Of a DNA stretch of 64,000 nucleotides, positions 45,801-56,570 are shown piece by piece. A program made the translations under genes and the position numbers. The stretch's first letter is position 1; each line of letters opens with the position of its first letter. This DNA comes from Hyposmocoma kahamanoa (Eukaryota; Arthropoda; Insecta; Lepidoptera; Cosmopterigidae). The stretch covers positions 3,412,121-3,476,120 of the forward strand of contig NW_020653993.1 of NCBI RefSeq assembly GCF_003589595.1. Direction: 5' to 3'. The notes beneath the pieces are model-generated. The model was not told where the DNA came from and did no database searches. It saw only the letters and a program-made list of their open reading frames with translations.

Positions 45801-48800
45801 TAAATTGAGGGAATCTGAGGGATAACTTAAAATAAATTAGTGTATATAATGTGACCTTCAAATGAACTTCTTTTTTCAGTATACGTACCCATGCAAAGTA
45901 CTTTAGGAAACTGTTTAGGGTCCTTCATATTGTTCTCAATAGGTAAAGTGACTCCAACACCTTCCATACTGAAAACTACAATTCCGCTGAACTCGAAGAA
46001 GCCCAAGGCATTCTTCCAAGCTGGTCGTGAAGAGATTGAAGGCGCTTCTCGCAGGCAGTATACGACTGTTGCTACTACGCAGACAACTGAAATAAGATAT
46101 ATTAAACTTTAGCGTAAAGGAAAGTTCTCACCTTTTATTACTTGCGGTTACATATAATAAATTAGTGTCATAAAAAGCCATAACGCCTCCGAGTACACCC
46201 CATAGGTACAATTATGTACCACCAAGTAGAGAATGTCCTAATAGAAAAGATCATTATGGTTCCATTTCGTTATACACACATTCTACCGCCGTTACTTGAA
46301 AAGGTGCTTGTAACAAAAACTAAAAACCGAGATAATAATGTTAAGAAACGAAATTAAAAAAATATCTATTTCTCTCATGCGGTAATTTCATACCGCTTAT
46401 CTACATACTTATCATAGGAAAAAATAAAAATAGTGACAAGAATCCTGTCGGGTCAAAATAATTTTTCTTTGCGTTCGATCTTTGTATTAAAAAATATATC
46501 TGTCAAGGTGGTAAAAAAATCGTGAAATTAAAACAGTCAATAAAACATTTGATCAAAGAACAACATCAACGTCAGGTTGTAGTAGCTATAAAGGTACCGG
46601 CTGAACGAGAAGGTTCACAAATCTCTCACAAGATGTCACTTAAGGCATTGGAAGTCGGTAAAACCAGCACAAAGATCTATAATAGACACATAGAAGAATT
46701 TCGCCGACCTGGAACTCGACCTGTAGCTCAGTTAGCAGAGCAACGTTACGGTACAGTGTGAACACATGTTCAAGTCCTGCCGTATCCATATTAGGATCTC
46801 TAACCTCAATGAAAAGATATGCCATTGAATTGCGTACGTACGCCATCCGTCTCCATAAGTATGCGTGGTCGTGAATTTGGAAACAATTTGTGTCTCCTAA
46901 TGGAGTCGTGAACTGTGCGCGTGATAATTCAGGTATTACGTATTTAAACATACCAATAAATAAGTCCGCCAACAATGAGAAAGGTGCCAAATACTTGAGC
47001 GTAGTGATCATACATAGCATCATTATTGGCACTAACAATGCTAATACATATAATCTTAGCCGGTTCAGGTCTTTCTGGTCGTCAACACCTTCGACTAATT
47101 GCTCGATCGTCTTCGCTATTATTATCTGATAAACACAGCAGGCTCCAAACAAGTCAATGCATATTGTTAGGTCCACTGCATACCTGGAACGGGATATTAA
47201 TACGTATATATTAACAAGTAAGCATTAAACTGAACTTGAAGGACAACCACTGTTAAAGAAGGATCGTTTCAAATAATAGGGTAGATTTTAAGTTGTATCG
47301 CAGGCTTGTTTTTGTATGCGTGCTGTGTAAATCATAGCTCTTAATAAGTAATAGGAAAATAAAATTACATACAATAATTCATAAAATCACCTTGGATTCA
47401 ATCGACAAGCGTGTCAAGAGGCTTATAGGTGACTCGAATTTAGTAGAGGCGAAGCTGCAGAGCCTTGAACACCGTGGTAAAGTTGCCAGCTTATAGATAT
47501 TCTACAGGATATATCACTGAGAGTGTGCGATGGAATTGCGTGATTTGTTTCCGCCTTCCTCTTTTCATTATCGGGGGACTAGACATGGGCTGAGGATCCA
47601 CCTTTATTTTGTGGATATTCCCAGGATTCGCTCGAAGCGTTTCGCTTCCACATTTATATGGGGAGCGGTTAGGGAGTGAAATTTCCTGCCTGCGGACTTA
47701 TTCCTCGAACGCTATAACTTGGACTTTTTCAAGGCGAGACTGAATAGACATTATTTAGGTTTGCATGCTATATCGTCCTTATAATTTAAAAAAATTAAAT
47801 TAAGTGATGCACTTTCCATCAGGTAAGCTGGAGGTGAAATGCGCATTTAGTTTGTGTATAAAAAAAATTCTACTATCACCACAGCCAGTAATCGACACTT
47901 ATTTCCTTGTTTAAGATATATAGGAAATTTAGGTAAGCTTACTACATTAACTCATTATACGTCCCAATATCGTACACGAGTCGCCTATAACGAGAGAGTT
48001 ATACGAGGGTCAAGTCAAAAGAACTTAGATACTCTTTAATCACTTGTTTGATACTGGCAAGTTATACACCGTCGTAAAGGCAGGTTATTTGCTAATAAAT
48101 TTGAAAATGGAAAACGTTTTAAATCGAATTCTTTTTTATTAATTTTTTTGTTTTTCGGAGACAATCTAATCTGGCGGGAATTTTGTTCGCAACAATGGAG
48201 CTCTCTCGACGTGATTTTCGTGTTATGATTTATTATGGCTACAAAAAAGGTTTAAATCCGCAAGAATGTATTGAACTTTTAGCCACAACTTTTGGTGATA
48301 CTGCTTGTTCACGAGCTACAGTTTTCAATTAGTTTGTTAAATTTAAAAGAGGACGGGGATGTGACGATGAGGCGAAATCAGGTCGGCCGCCAACCGCGGT
48401 TACTCAAGAAAACGTTCAAGCTGTCGAAAAAGTAATTCGTGAAAACCGACTAACTACATATGTAGAGCTTGAGCGAGAACTAGGCATTGGATCAACAGCA
48501 TTGCAAACTACTATTCACGGACAACTGTCTGTCCATAAGCGTTGTTCGAGATGGGTTCCGCACAAACTTAACGATGAGCAGAAAATACGTCACGTGGATT
48601 GGTGCAAATTTATGATAGATAAATTCGACCCTGACGAGAAAAAAACGTTTATGATATACTGACAGGTGACGAAACATGATCATATAACTATGACTATGAT
48701 CCTGAAACAAAACGACAGCCCACTGTGTGGTGCTTTGAAGATGAGCCGACTCCAACGAAATGTCATACACGAAGCACACAGAAACAAATTGTCGCCTCAT

Positions 48801-51093
48801 TTTTCTGCATGACGGAAGACATTGCTACTGTAATGCTAGAGGATCAAAGGACAGTTAACTCCGAATGGTATGTAACAGTTTGTGTCCCAAAAATGTTGTC
48901 AGTTTGGTGTGACAAGCGGCCGAGGTCAGAAATCCAGCACCTCCTCTGGTATGACGACAACGCCGCTCCGCACACTTCTGCCAGAACACTCGACAATCTT
49001 CATTCAACAAATGTATCTATCGTGTCTCGCCCGCCATATTCCTATGACCTGGGACCTTGTGGTTTTTACCTCTATCCAAAAATTAAAGAAAAATTAAAAG
49101 ACAAGAGGTTTGAAAGCAAAGAAGATGCCTTGGCTGCTTATAACTTGGAGATTTCTGAGATGCCTAAGAAGAGTGGTCATAGATATTTTCCAAGTGGTTT
49201 AGACGAATGGAAAAGTGTATACGTGTTCATGGTGAATAATTTAAAAAAAATCGATACCCGTAATAAAGAATAAATTTTATAGTTTTTGAAAATCTAATTT
49301 TTTTTGGCATGACCCTCGTATGTTTACTATCACAACTGGGATAAGATAGTCCTTTACATTTATTGTTGGTCGATTAAAAATGCCATCAAATGGAGACTGA
49401 CTATCAGGGCAGGGCTGTAACTAACTGTCAAGGAAAATATAACTTATTTGTTACTTTATAAAACATAATATTTCTTGTTCTTAATACAATCCATGATTTG
49501 TGGTGGGATCTGTGTCAAATATTACAAGTACCTGAACCATTTACTATATTTCCTAAGCCTGGGGAAAGGTCCAACTTCGAACGACGCCTCCGCAAGGTCC
49601 GGGTAAGACATCTCCGTCATATGAAGCCTCTGGTATAAAATCTGCGCCGATGTTACTAATATCTGAAAAACAAAAACATGAAGGATAAGCGGTGAAAATC
49701 ACGTCATTCGATGTCTACAACAATTCTGGATAACCGCAAGAAAAAACATTGCTTGACATGTTTTGTTTCATAGAACCGATGGGGTCAAAGAGTTCTTGAG
49801 CGGCGACGGGGTGTAGCGGAAGAGTTAAAACACAAGGTCACATCTGGTGAAAGTAACGGCACTCTGCTGGATGCGATCAATGCAAGACCGATTGTTGTAG
49901 CGATCTTTGTAGGAAGTCTATGTCTTGCAGTGAATGTCTTTTGGCTGAAATGACGATGATGATGCTAGAACTAAATCCGCTTGCAAAGGACGATATTAAA
50001 TAAATCTATATACATGATCACAAATCATTAGCCTGTAGTTGATAAGTGCTTGCAGGCTTTCTAAATAAAGAATTTTCCATAACCACAAACAAGCGTTTAC
50101 AATTGCACAACAATCTAATACACAGGGAGATATTTTGATACCACTTTGTTTTATTTGTTATACCAGCTTTCCACGACTTGAAAACCTTGCATGATTCTAT
50201 TAATAACAAGCCCAATTAAAGAGTATGTCGTAAACTCACGTGCAAACAGTAGGTAATATAAAATCCGAAGATGATTGTAACTACAAGCGAAGTCCAAAGT
50301 CCGCACTTCATATAGGCCTCGTGTATGCCGAGAATACCGCCACCTAAACAACCTTTTATTAGATGCCCCGTTGATTCTAGAACACTGAAACACAAACGTT
50401 TATTTCTGAGTTAATGCTGATGAGACTTTTTAACCTGTTCATGGCCAGTACCTACTTAAATAGTATCGCACTACAATATGTCACTACTTTTCTTTGTATC
50501 GTAATACATAAATTGATTCAATATAATAATTACGCTTTGTCATTGACCGATGATCCCGTCAACATTGTTGTATAAATACAATAATATAAGTACGGCTACG
50601 ACAGCAGTAGGATGATTGTCGTTGTGTCAAATTTACATGGTACAGTATTGTAGGTCAAGCACGTCAAGCACGTGTCTGACAATTAAATAAATGTAAGTAG
50701 TAGCGGTAGAGCTCCTTGTGTAAGAGTTCGTCATGGGAAGTGCCACCTTACCGTATGCCTTAGCCTTACTGTGTTTCGGTTTTGAAGTGTGCAAGTTTCA
50801 TGGGACTTGTTCCTCAGATCTTTATGATGGAAAGTTCTGAGTGGCATTGCTACTGTAATGGACAGTCGTGTTGCTTACGTCTGGTGGTACTGGCCATTAC
50901 AGTAGCCCGACTTGTATCGTATCGTAAAAAAAGTGAAATCTTACTTGGTAGGTTTCGCTATATTTCTTGCGGTGACGAAATCAAAAGGTTCTTTCTCAGA
51001 ATGCAGTACATATTTCCTCTTCTCCGGAGGAGGCTGCGGAGGAGGTTTCCTTGATGGATCTTGGGATTCCATGTGTGTCTGTGTTTGGTCTGG
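42854..51093 (-). CDS. Proton-coupled amino-acid transporter-like protein (SLC36/PAT, AAAP superfamily)
   Basis: Membrane symporter expected to move small amino acids with protons. CDS exons in order: 50945-51072 (ATG; acceptor 51093/51094), 50240-50384, 49532-49662, 46954-47183, 45889-46086, 44349-44454, 43543-43759 and 42854-43054. Phases agree at every junction and give 451 aa, the usual family length. The N terminus is proline-rich (RKPPPQPPPEKRK), then FDFVTARNIAKPT. TM1 carries HLIKG (50-54) and GGGILG (57-62). The conserved MEGVGVTLPIENN (252-264), GFFGYWGYGE and a C-terminal FPAMIDL helix fit PATs, with about 11 helices. TM1 has GCLGGGI where relatives usually have GNIGTGI, so substrate or coupling may differ. 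Introns hold a mariner, LINE tails, SINE-T, a hairpin and two Rep-A copies; one Rep-A ends about 10 bp from the exon 1 donor. Confidence 0.92.
43185..43410 (-). repeat. Interspersed repeat Rep-A, copy 7 (transporter intron 7)
   Basis: It shows a T run, ATATCAAGTGACTGGACG, GTCACCTTGACA and TTTCTCTAGACGAACTCGTG, the complement of the Rep-A pattern. Confidence 0.6.
44030..44172 (+). repeat. SINE-C partial copy
   Basis: GGCCAGCATGGCGGACTATAG, GAGGAAACCCGTGTCCA and GGGTTGATGATAA match the 3' half of the SINE at 6838. The head is missing. Confidence 0.55.
44570..45280. other. Transporter intron sequence, no supported gene
   Basis: Two plus-strand frames (44564-44806 and 44880-45134) lie here. The second is GC-richer, possibly an old repeat, but I recognise no domain. 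Confidence 0.4.
45285..45385 (-). repeat. CR1-like LINE 3' UTR fragment
   Basis: CTCATTCGTGACGCGG and GAATGAGTAAGAAACTCTAG match the 3' UTR of the LINE copies at 54237-55777 and 62358-62915. Confidence 0.5.
45756..45807. other. Perfect-type hairpin in transporter intron 5
   Basis: CAATTTACAATCTAAACCCC and GGGGCTTAGATTGTAAATTG form a stem of about 21 bp with one mismatch (G-U possible in RNA) and a loop of about 10 bases. It lies about 80 bases into the intron after the exon at 45889-46086. Confidence 0.6.
46440..46805 (+). repeat. tRNA-like SINE-T: tail of one copy and head of another
   Basis: 46440-46500 is a tail (CTGTCGGGTCAAAATAATTT, GATCTTTGTATTAAAAA). 46555-46790 holds TCTCACAAGATGTCACTTAA and the head GACCTGTAGCTCAGTTAG with GTTCAAGTCC. 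The same elements are at 13180-13410. It lies in transporter intron 4. Confidence 0.5.
47530..47790 (+). pseudogene. LINE RT C-terminal tail in a transporter intron
   Basis: It reads ELRDLFPPSSFHYRGTRHGL, RIRSKRFASTFIWGAVREWN and NLDFFKARLNRHYLG. This is the end of a Jockey/CR1-type RT, the same family type as 22030-22265 and 58150-58665, inserted against the gene's orientation. Confidence 0.7.
48004..49318 (+). mobile_element. Full-length mariner element (1,315 bp), inactive
   Basis: The inverted ends CGAGGGTCAAGTCAAAAG and TTTTGGCATGACCCTCG are bounded by TA on both sides, the mariner target. The single transposase frame is broken. It lies in the transporter intron between 47183 and 49532, opposite to the gene. 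Confidence 0.9.
48195..49273 (+). pseudogene. mariner transposase with stops, a frameshift and a lost catalytic aspartate
   Basis: ATG at 48195 starts MELSRRDFRVMIYYGYKKGL. The N-terminal helix-turn-helix part includes GRPPTAVTQENVQAVEKVI. Codon 46 is TAG where relatives have Trp (VFN*FVKF). A frameshift near 48640 moves the frame before TGDET, which is again followed by a stop in place of Trp. The D,D34D triad keeps the first Asp (TGDET) and the second (YDDNAAPH). The third, normally in PCDF, reads PCGFYLYP, so Asp is Gly. The enzyme would cut and paste the element at TA; here it is dead on several counts. Confidence 0.9.
49780..49970 (+). repeat. RTE-type LINE 3' end fragment
   Basis: It ends AGTCTATGTCTTGCAGTG..GCTGAAATGACGATGATGATG, the usual RTE tail with a short ATG repeat. 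No ORF remains. Confidence 0.55.
50699..50936 (+). repeat. Interspersed repeat Rep-A, copy 8 (next to transporter exon 1)
   Basis: It starts GCGGTAGAGCTCCTTGTG, is internally degraded and ends GTATCGTAAAAAAAG, about 10 bp from the donor of exon 1 at 50945. Confidence 0.6.
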
Positions 51094-51474
51094 CTGGGAA
51101 ACAAAGACAATCAGGCTGTATTCACTATAAACGTACAATCAGCTGTGGAAAAGAAAGTTTCGTTGTTTTTCGATATTCCAGAATTTTTTGATTCACTGGA
51201 TAATTTGGTATACTCAATATTTTATTGTTTTTCCGTAATACGCGCTGTGTACTATTTGTTACATCAATGGTAAGCTTACTCACAGTAAACGACGGTTATT
51301 ATACAGGCTATATCAAGAAGGTGCGACCATACTTTAGCCGGCAAAGTGGTGATCGGCTTTGTGATAGCCAGATAGCGGAAAAGCCCTAGTACATTTACCT
51401 AAATATCAAGGATAGAATGGATAATAATAATAACACATCCGTCTGATATGTATTGCCAGAATATTGTATTGTAT

Positions 51475-51665
51475 TTTTAACAAATTTTGAAACAGTAGCA
51501 GGTTGTCAATTCGACTGCATTTTCTTTGTGTGTATGTTACGCGGCGATTTTCCAACTTTTGTGAATTGATTTCGACGATTGTTTTTTGTTGGAAAGGAAG
51601 TACCGCAGCAGTAGTGTTCCATTTCAATTTGAAGAAAACTTAATAACTGTAAGCGTGACAAATTA
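51475..51665. repeat. Interspersed repeat Rep-C, copy 2
   Basis: GTATGTTACGCGGCGATTTT, GTGAATTGATTTCGACGATT and TTTTTTGTTGGAAAGGAAG match the copy at 7410-7605. Confidence 0.45.
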
Positions 51666-51784
51666 ATATATAAATCCGCTTTATAGAATTTCATCCATTT
51701 TCTGTTAGCCTATTTTAATAAAACTTGATATACACATGTTATGCAAATGCATTAAACATGTATTTGGAACCAAAATTATATAAG

Positions 51785-52000
51785 TAGCAGCAGAACGCCT
51801 CGTGATTAAGTTCGTCCAGGGAAGTAGGTACCTTACCTATTTCTGCCGCCAAACAGAAATGTGATCATTACTGCGTTAGAGGTTTGACAGGCTAAAGTTG
51901 CTGGTCAACTAATGTTTCAGGAGGACGAGCGCAGTAGCAGTGTCCTCAGATCTTTGTGATTTAAAGCTCTGAATGGTACTGCTTTTGGTGTTAAAAAAAA
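51785..52000 (+). repeat. Interspersed repeat Rep-A, copy 9
   Basis: It contains AGCAGCAGAACGCCTCGTG, CCGCCAAACAGAAATGTGA and CAGATCTTTGTGATTTAAAG, with an A-rich end at about 51995. Confidence 0.55.
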
Positions 52001-52031
52001 TGTTGCTGCAATCATTGTGCTTGACACTTTA

Positions 52032-52256
52032 ACTGCCTCGGTGGCCAAACGGTTACCATGCCGGACAGCTATGCAGAGGTCCTGGGTTCGATTCCCAGGC
52101 CGCGAGAAATATGTGTATGGCCTACATTTATTTCTCTCGTGAGTTTGGGTGTAATTTGTGGTTGTCTATGTGTGTGTCCATGGCACCCGCGAATCAGGGT
52201 TTGCCTAGTGCGGGGCTATGTTGAGTGTGTGCGTTATTACTATTATTATTCTTATT
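52032..52256 (+). repeat. SINE-G, copy 3
   Basis: The head has GTGGCCAAACGG and GGGTTCGATTCCC. The body GTTGTCTATGTGTGTGTCC matches 19062-19282, and the tail is TTATTATTATTC-rich. The frame running from it into the LINE behind is accidental. Confidence 0.75.
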
Positions 52257-52534
52257 ACTTTCAGATAGAATTCTTCCACAACTCTTTCACAGTAAGTGCA
52301 ACTCGTATGTGGAATAGACTGCCTGCTGGCATTCGTGACAGTCCATCGGTGGCATCTTTCAAACATAAATTAAAAGAGCACTACCTGTCGAACGCGTTAG
52401 ATAGCTAATAGGTAACATATATTATAAAGTAGTAATTTGTTTAGATTATAATATATATTCTGCTTATGTTTGTATTTATGTATATAAAGTTCATGTAGGT
52501 GTGTATGTCTGTCATATGTATATATTATCATCCT

Positions 52535-52566
<32 letters not shown>

Positions 52567-52795
52567 TATTTATAAATATATATATTTTAATTTATTTATT
52601 TTTTTTACTCATATTTAAATTTTAATTTTATTGTACAATAATTAGTCCCGCAGACTTCATTTTTCACCTAGGCTAGGGTTGGCTGGAAGAGATCTCTTCT
52701 AGAGATAAGCTCACCTTTGTATATGTCCTTTATAACTTGTGTTTCATGTATCTTTTCTTTGTGCAATAAAGAGTTATTATTATAGAAATAAGTTA
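52256..52795 (+). pseudogene. LINE C-terminal tail and 3' UTR
   Basis: It encodes FFHNSFTVSATRMWNRLPAG and SVASFKHKLKEHYLS, then a stop and a 3' UTR with GGCTGGAAGAGATCTCTTCT and TGCAATAAAGAGTTATTAT. The 3' UTR resembles that at 15490-15880. It is 5'-truncated. Confidence 0.65.
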
Positions 52796-52975
52796 CACTA
52801 AACTTCTTGTTTCAATCACTTTTGTTTTCAGTATAGTACATCAGACCACATTCTATTGTTCTGTTTTGTTTTACTAATGTACCTTTGATGTAATGGGAAA
52901 TTCTTTGATAGTCTGGCCTTACAGTGGCATAACTTTGCTTTAATGTGTTAAAGTTCATTACATTAAACAAAAATG

Positions 52976-52979
<4 letters not shown>

Positions 52980-53009
<30 letters not shown>

Positions 53010-53620
53010 TAAATTTCTTTATTTCGGACTAAGTCCATAAGGGTTAGTAACAAAACACTTAAAAATAGGGTTAGTATTACAAATTGCTTATTTTACAATT
53101 TATTATTATAGGCCACAAAACCAATGTGCACCCTAGACCAGTGATCTAGGAAGCAACCCTGTACACTGTTTGCAATTATACTCAGGAGGCTGTTATTGCC
53201 GCCCCGAATCCTGCGCAACAAAGAAGCCGCCCTTTTTCGCATGATAGCTGAAAAGCCATCTAAGCGAGTCACGGCGAACATTCCCGATGCACTGCAAAAT
53301 CGAGGCAGCTTCAACAGCATCCTGAATAAATTATTATACAACACACGGAGAGAGCTTAGAGCTTTTTGGGTGTAATTGACCCATAGGCTACATATATAAA
53401 GTGACTGACAGTACGCCTTGAACAACATAAGTTTGACGTCGTCAGTACACCTAGCAAACCTACGAGCCAACATGTTGCCCCTCACTGCTAGCGCCCTACG
53501 CTCCCTTTCAACATCTAAATCGTCCTTTAAAGTCTCAGAGATCCAGTGCCCTAGGTACTTAAATTCGGTGACTCTTTTAAGAGGAGTGCCACACAGAGTA
53601 ACTTCGGGCACAGTGCTACA
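52980..53620 (-). pseudogene. LINE RT C-terminal part with (TTA)n tail
   Basis: A 172-codon minus frame (53611-53093) reads VTEFKYLGHWISETLKDDLD, NMLARRFARCTDDVKLMLFK and AASLLRRIRGGNNSLLSI, then stops. This is the thumb and following part of an L2/CR1-like RT. The element ends in a TTATTATTATT run on the minus strand (52986-53013). It is open but 5'-truncated and lacks the RT palm. Confidence 0.7.
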
Positions 53621-53689
53621 AAATAAAGACTAAGTAAGTCGTTTCCATCAACCTATCACGCACAATGATTACAACAACAAGCACAACGA

Positions 53690-54197
53690 TTACAGTAGGT
53701 TGTGCCGGTGTGACCTCCTTACACTGTCATCCCACCTTTTTGTATCGCCTCTCTCCATTCGTATCGTATTGTGTTTTCTTCTTCTTATTAAAATTTAAAT
53801 TAAAAATTTTGAATTGTTCCATTTACCTCGCATTCTGATTTTGTTTCGTTCCATCGTCGCTCTCTACCCGATCGCGGCAGAGAACACATCGTCTTCCTGT
53901 CTTTTTGAACCGTTTACCACTTACTTAAATCTCTTGTACACCGTTTACATTTTAAGATATTAATATTGCTGTTGTACTGAATAAATTCCTATAAACCGGA
54001 CATTCGTCTTTTTAACTACTAAAACTTGCTAAGTAAGACGTATGGATGCTGCGAGGTCTGCAGAAGCTATTACTACCCTTGGACCAAGCTATATTACTGC
54101 TATCCAGGCTATTTTACAGTCTACAGAACGCCACCAGCACCAGCAGCGCCATTACAAGTTTAATCATTATTGTGATAGATTCTATAAAGCATTTTAA
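53690..54197 (+). other. Possible LTR and gag start of an LTR retrotransposon
   Basis: 53695-54005 could be an LTR (TGTGCCGG start, AATAAATTCCTATAAACCGG near the end). It is followed at 54042 by a 51-codon frame, MDAARSAEAITTLGPSYI, then a stop. There is no second LTR, primer-binding site or pol in reach. Weak call. Confidence 0.3.
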
Positions 54198-54236
54198 TAG
54201 GCTCGCTTGATTAGAGCCATTGACCTTTGTCAAAGT

Positions 54237-55777
54237 CAAAGTCAAAGTCAAAGATTATTTATTCCATAGGTAAAATAAATTTACACTTGAAAACGTCACA
54301 TTTAAGCTACTGCTCGTTCACTACGCTGACCTCCCTGAGAAGAACGAGCAAGAAACTCTAGGGATTGCTCTTTTCAAGTAAACTTAAATGCTATGGAATA
54401 CACTTTGAATCAAATTTGTGTGGATTCTGGAGCCATGTCGTCTTTCCATACATCTTTATCTAACACGTAGTCTTCAATTTTGTAATATGATTTTTCGATC
54501 AAAATATTTTTAATGTAGTTTCTAAACTTAGGAAATGATAAACTTAATATATGCTCCGGAATCTTATTGTAAAAACGTATACAGTTCCCCATAAAAGAGT
54601 TGTTTACCTTGGTTAAACGAAATCGTGGTACCATGAGTTTGGACTTAGCTCTAAGGTTAATATTATGGATATCTTCTTTCTTATTGAAATTATGTATATT
54701 TTTACGGGCATACAAAATATTTGAGTAAATGTACTGTGATGCCACAGTCATGATACCAGTCTCCTTAAACTTTTCTCTGAGAGATACCCGAGAGCCTAGA
54801 CGGTACACAGAACGAATCGCTCGTTTTTGCAATACAAATATGGTTTGAATATCTGCCGCTTTACCCCACATGAGAATCCCGTAGGACATTATACTATGGA
54901 AGTAACTAAAGTAAACTAGTCTAGCAGTACTAACATCGGTAAGCTCACGTATTCTGCGGACTGCGTATGCAGCGGAGCTTAATCTGCTGGCCAGGGACGA
55001 TATATGTGGAAACCACTGAAGTTTACTATCTAAGGGCACTCCCAAGAAGACTGCTTTATTAACAAGGTCTAACTTTTCTCCGTTTATTTCTATGGTTGGA
55101 CTAGTCGATTTTACGTTAGGTAATTCAAATTTAACACATTTTGTTTTCTTGGCATTAAGCAATAAATTGTTAGCATTAAACCAATAAACTACCTTAGAGA
55201 GGGTATCATTAATACGGTCATAGTTATTGTCATGTCTGTCTGTTTTAAAAATCAATGTGTCATCAGCAAACAACACTATTTCGCAATGGTCCTTAACAAA
55301 GAATGGCAGATCATTAATATAAATCAGAAATAAGAAAGGTCCAAGTATTGAGCCCTGCGGAATACCCATTTTTACTGGAGAACCCAAAGAAGTCACTCCA
55401 TTTATGTCTACTTTCTGAATTCTACCGTTGAGATATGACGAGACAAGTTTCGACGCCTTGCCATTTACACCGTAATGTTCCAGCTTCCTAATAAGAGTAT
55501 TATGATCAACGCAATCAAATGCCTTTGAGAGGTCACAGAAAACACCAATAGCGTTCTGGGACCTTTCCCAAGCATCAAAGATGTGTTTTAGTAACGCTAC
55601 CCCCGCATCGCTAGTCGATCTACCACTAGTAAACCCGTATTGTTCACTATGAAAAATATGATTCCTACCGAAATAGGACAGTAATTGAGTTAGCATAACC
55701 TTTTCGAAAATTTTACTTAAAGCTGGTAAAATTGAAATGGGCCTATAGTTGCTAGGATCAACTTTCCCACCGCTTTA
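54237..55777 (-). mobile_element. CR1-like non-LTR retrotransposon, 5'-truncated, long open RT frame
   Basis: The element begins inside the RT at about 55775 and ends in a TTTGAC repeat (minus strand, 54237-54260). Such short 3' repeats instead of poly(A) are typical of CR1-type elements. The 3' UTR has GAGCAAGAAACTCTAG. A second, decayed copy is at 62358-62915 and a scrap at 45285-45385. Confidence 0.8.
54410..55775 (-). CDS. CR1-like LINE reverse transcriptase, N-terminally truncated but open
   Basis: About 455 codons without a stop: GGKVDPSNYRPISILPALSK, EQYGFTSGRSTSDAGVALL, VFCDLSKAFDCVDHNTLIRK, GIPQGSILGPFLFLIYINDL, the catalytic LFADDTLIF, KAVFLGVPLDSKLQW, then RFRLTKVNNSFMGNCIRFYN and the end DDMAPESTQI. 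All RT motifs from block 2 onward are present with both catalytic aspartates. The endonuclease and ORF1 are missing, so this copy cannot move by itself. The open frame points to a fairly recent insertion. Confidence 0.88.
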
Positions 55778-55839
55778 AAGCAATTTGTTTCAGTGCACAT
55801 ATAGTGCTTAGTTAATAAAATGTGTAATAATAGTTAGCC

Positions 55840-56095
55840 TATATATGTATAGTCACACTGCTGGGCACAGGCCCCCCTAACTCGTAACAATAGGAGGGCT
55901 TGAGCTTTAGTTGAGGATTGAGAACTTCACACACATCATTAAATTGCTTTGCAGACATGCGCAGGTTACCTCGTGATGTTTCTTTCGACAAAAGCTCATG
56001 GTAAATTAAACTTCGCACATCAATTTCAAAATTCACGGATTCGAATCCAAACTCCTTGCTTCATAGGTGCTAGGTCAAGCCTCATGGGCTACCAC
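55840..56095 (-). repeat. tRNA-derived SINE, C-like family
   Basis: On the minus strand the head reads GTGGTAGCCCATGAGGCTTG with B-box-like GGATTCGAATCC, and the 3' end GGCCTGTGCCCAGCAGTG. The 65-codon frame inside is not a gene. Confidence 0.6.
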
Positions 56096-56099
56096 AACT

Positions 56100-56565
56100 T
56101 TCTTTTTAGTAGATTGAAGAAATATGAAAATCTATTAACAATGTACTACGGAATGTCCTAAAGAATGTCCTACCTCATCTGGTTTTACAGGACTCGACCA
56201 TAAAAGCGAAATTTTAAAACACACTACAAAACTTGGTATTTAGCTCGGGTTCATCACGTCTAAGCTCCAATCTAATACGCAAGGGGTCTGTCGACCTCAT
56301 TATCTTCACGATATCCATGGCAATATAATACAAGGATCCTTAGATAATTTGATCCTATTCATAGCCGGTATTACATTGTTTAATCTATTGCCCTAAAGTC
56401 CGTTTACACAAGTTAAGTAGTAAGTAAGTAAGTGGCAAATAGAAGTATATCATGACGAATGGCCGGTTTAGAGCAAAGACAGGAGCTGTCAACGTAAATA
56501 TATCAATAAATCCTTGTGCCTTTTTAATCCGTCATGCCTCCTAGAGACACAAGGGGTCCCTAATA
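56100..56565. other. No supported gene
   Basis: AT-rich intergenic sequence; I see no ORF, inverted repeat or known repeat family in it. Confidence 0.5.
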
Positions 56566-56570
56566 ATTTA

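Noticed and set aside
50018..50393. Two minus ORFs of 65 and 80 codons starting with Met
   Set aside because: These are other frames of the transporter exon at 50240-50384 and its intron.
52058..52408. 116-codon ORF with apparent fusion of two domains
   Set aside because: It is an accidental frame across a SINE-G and the tail of a LINE protein.
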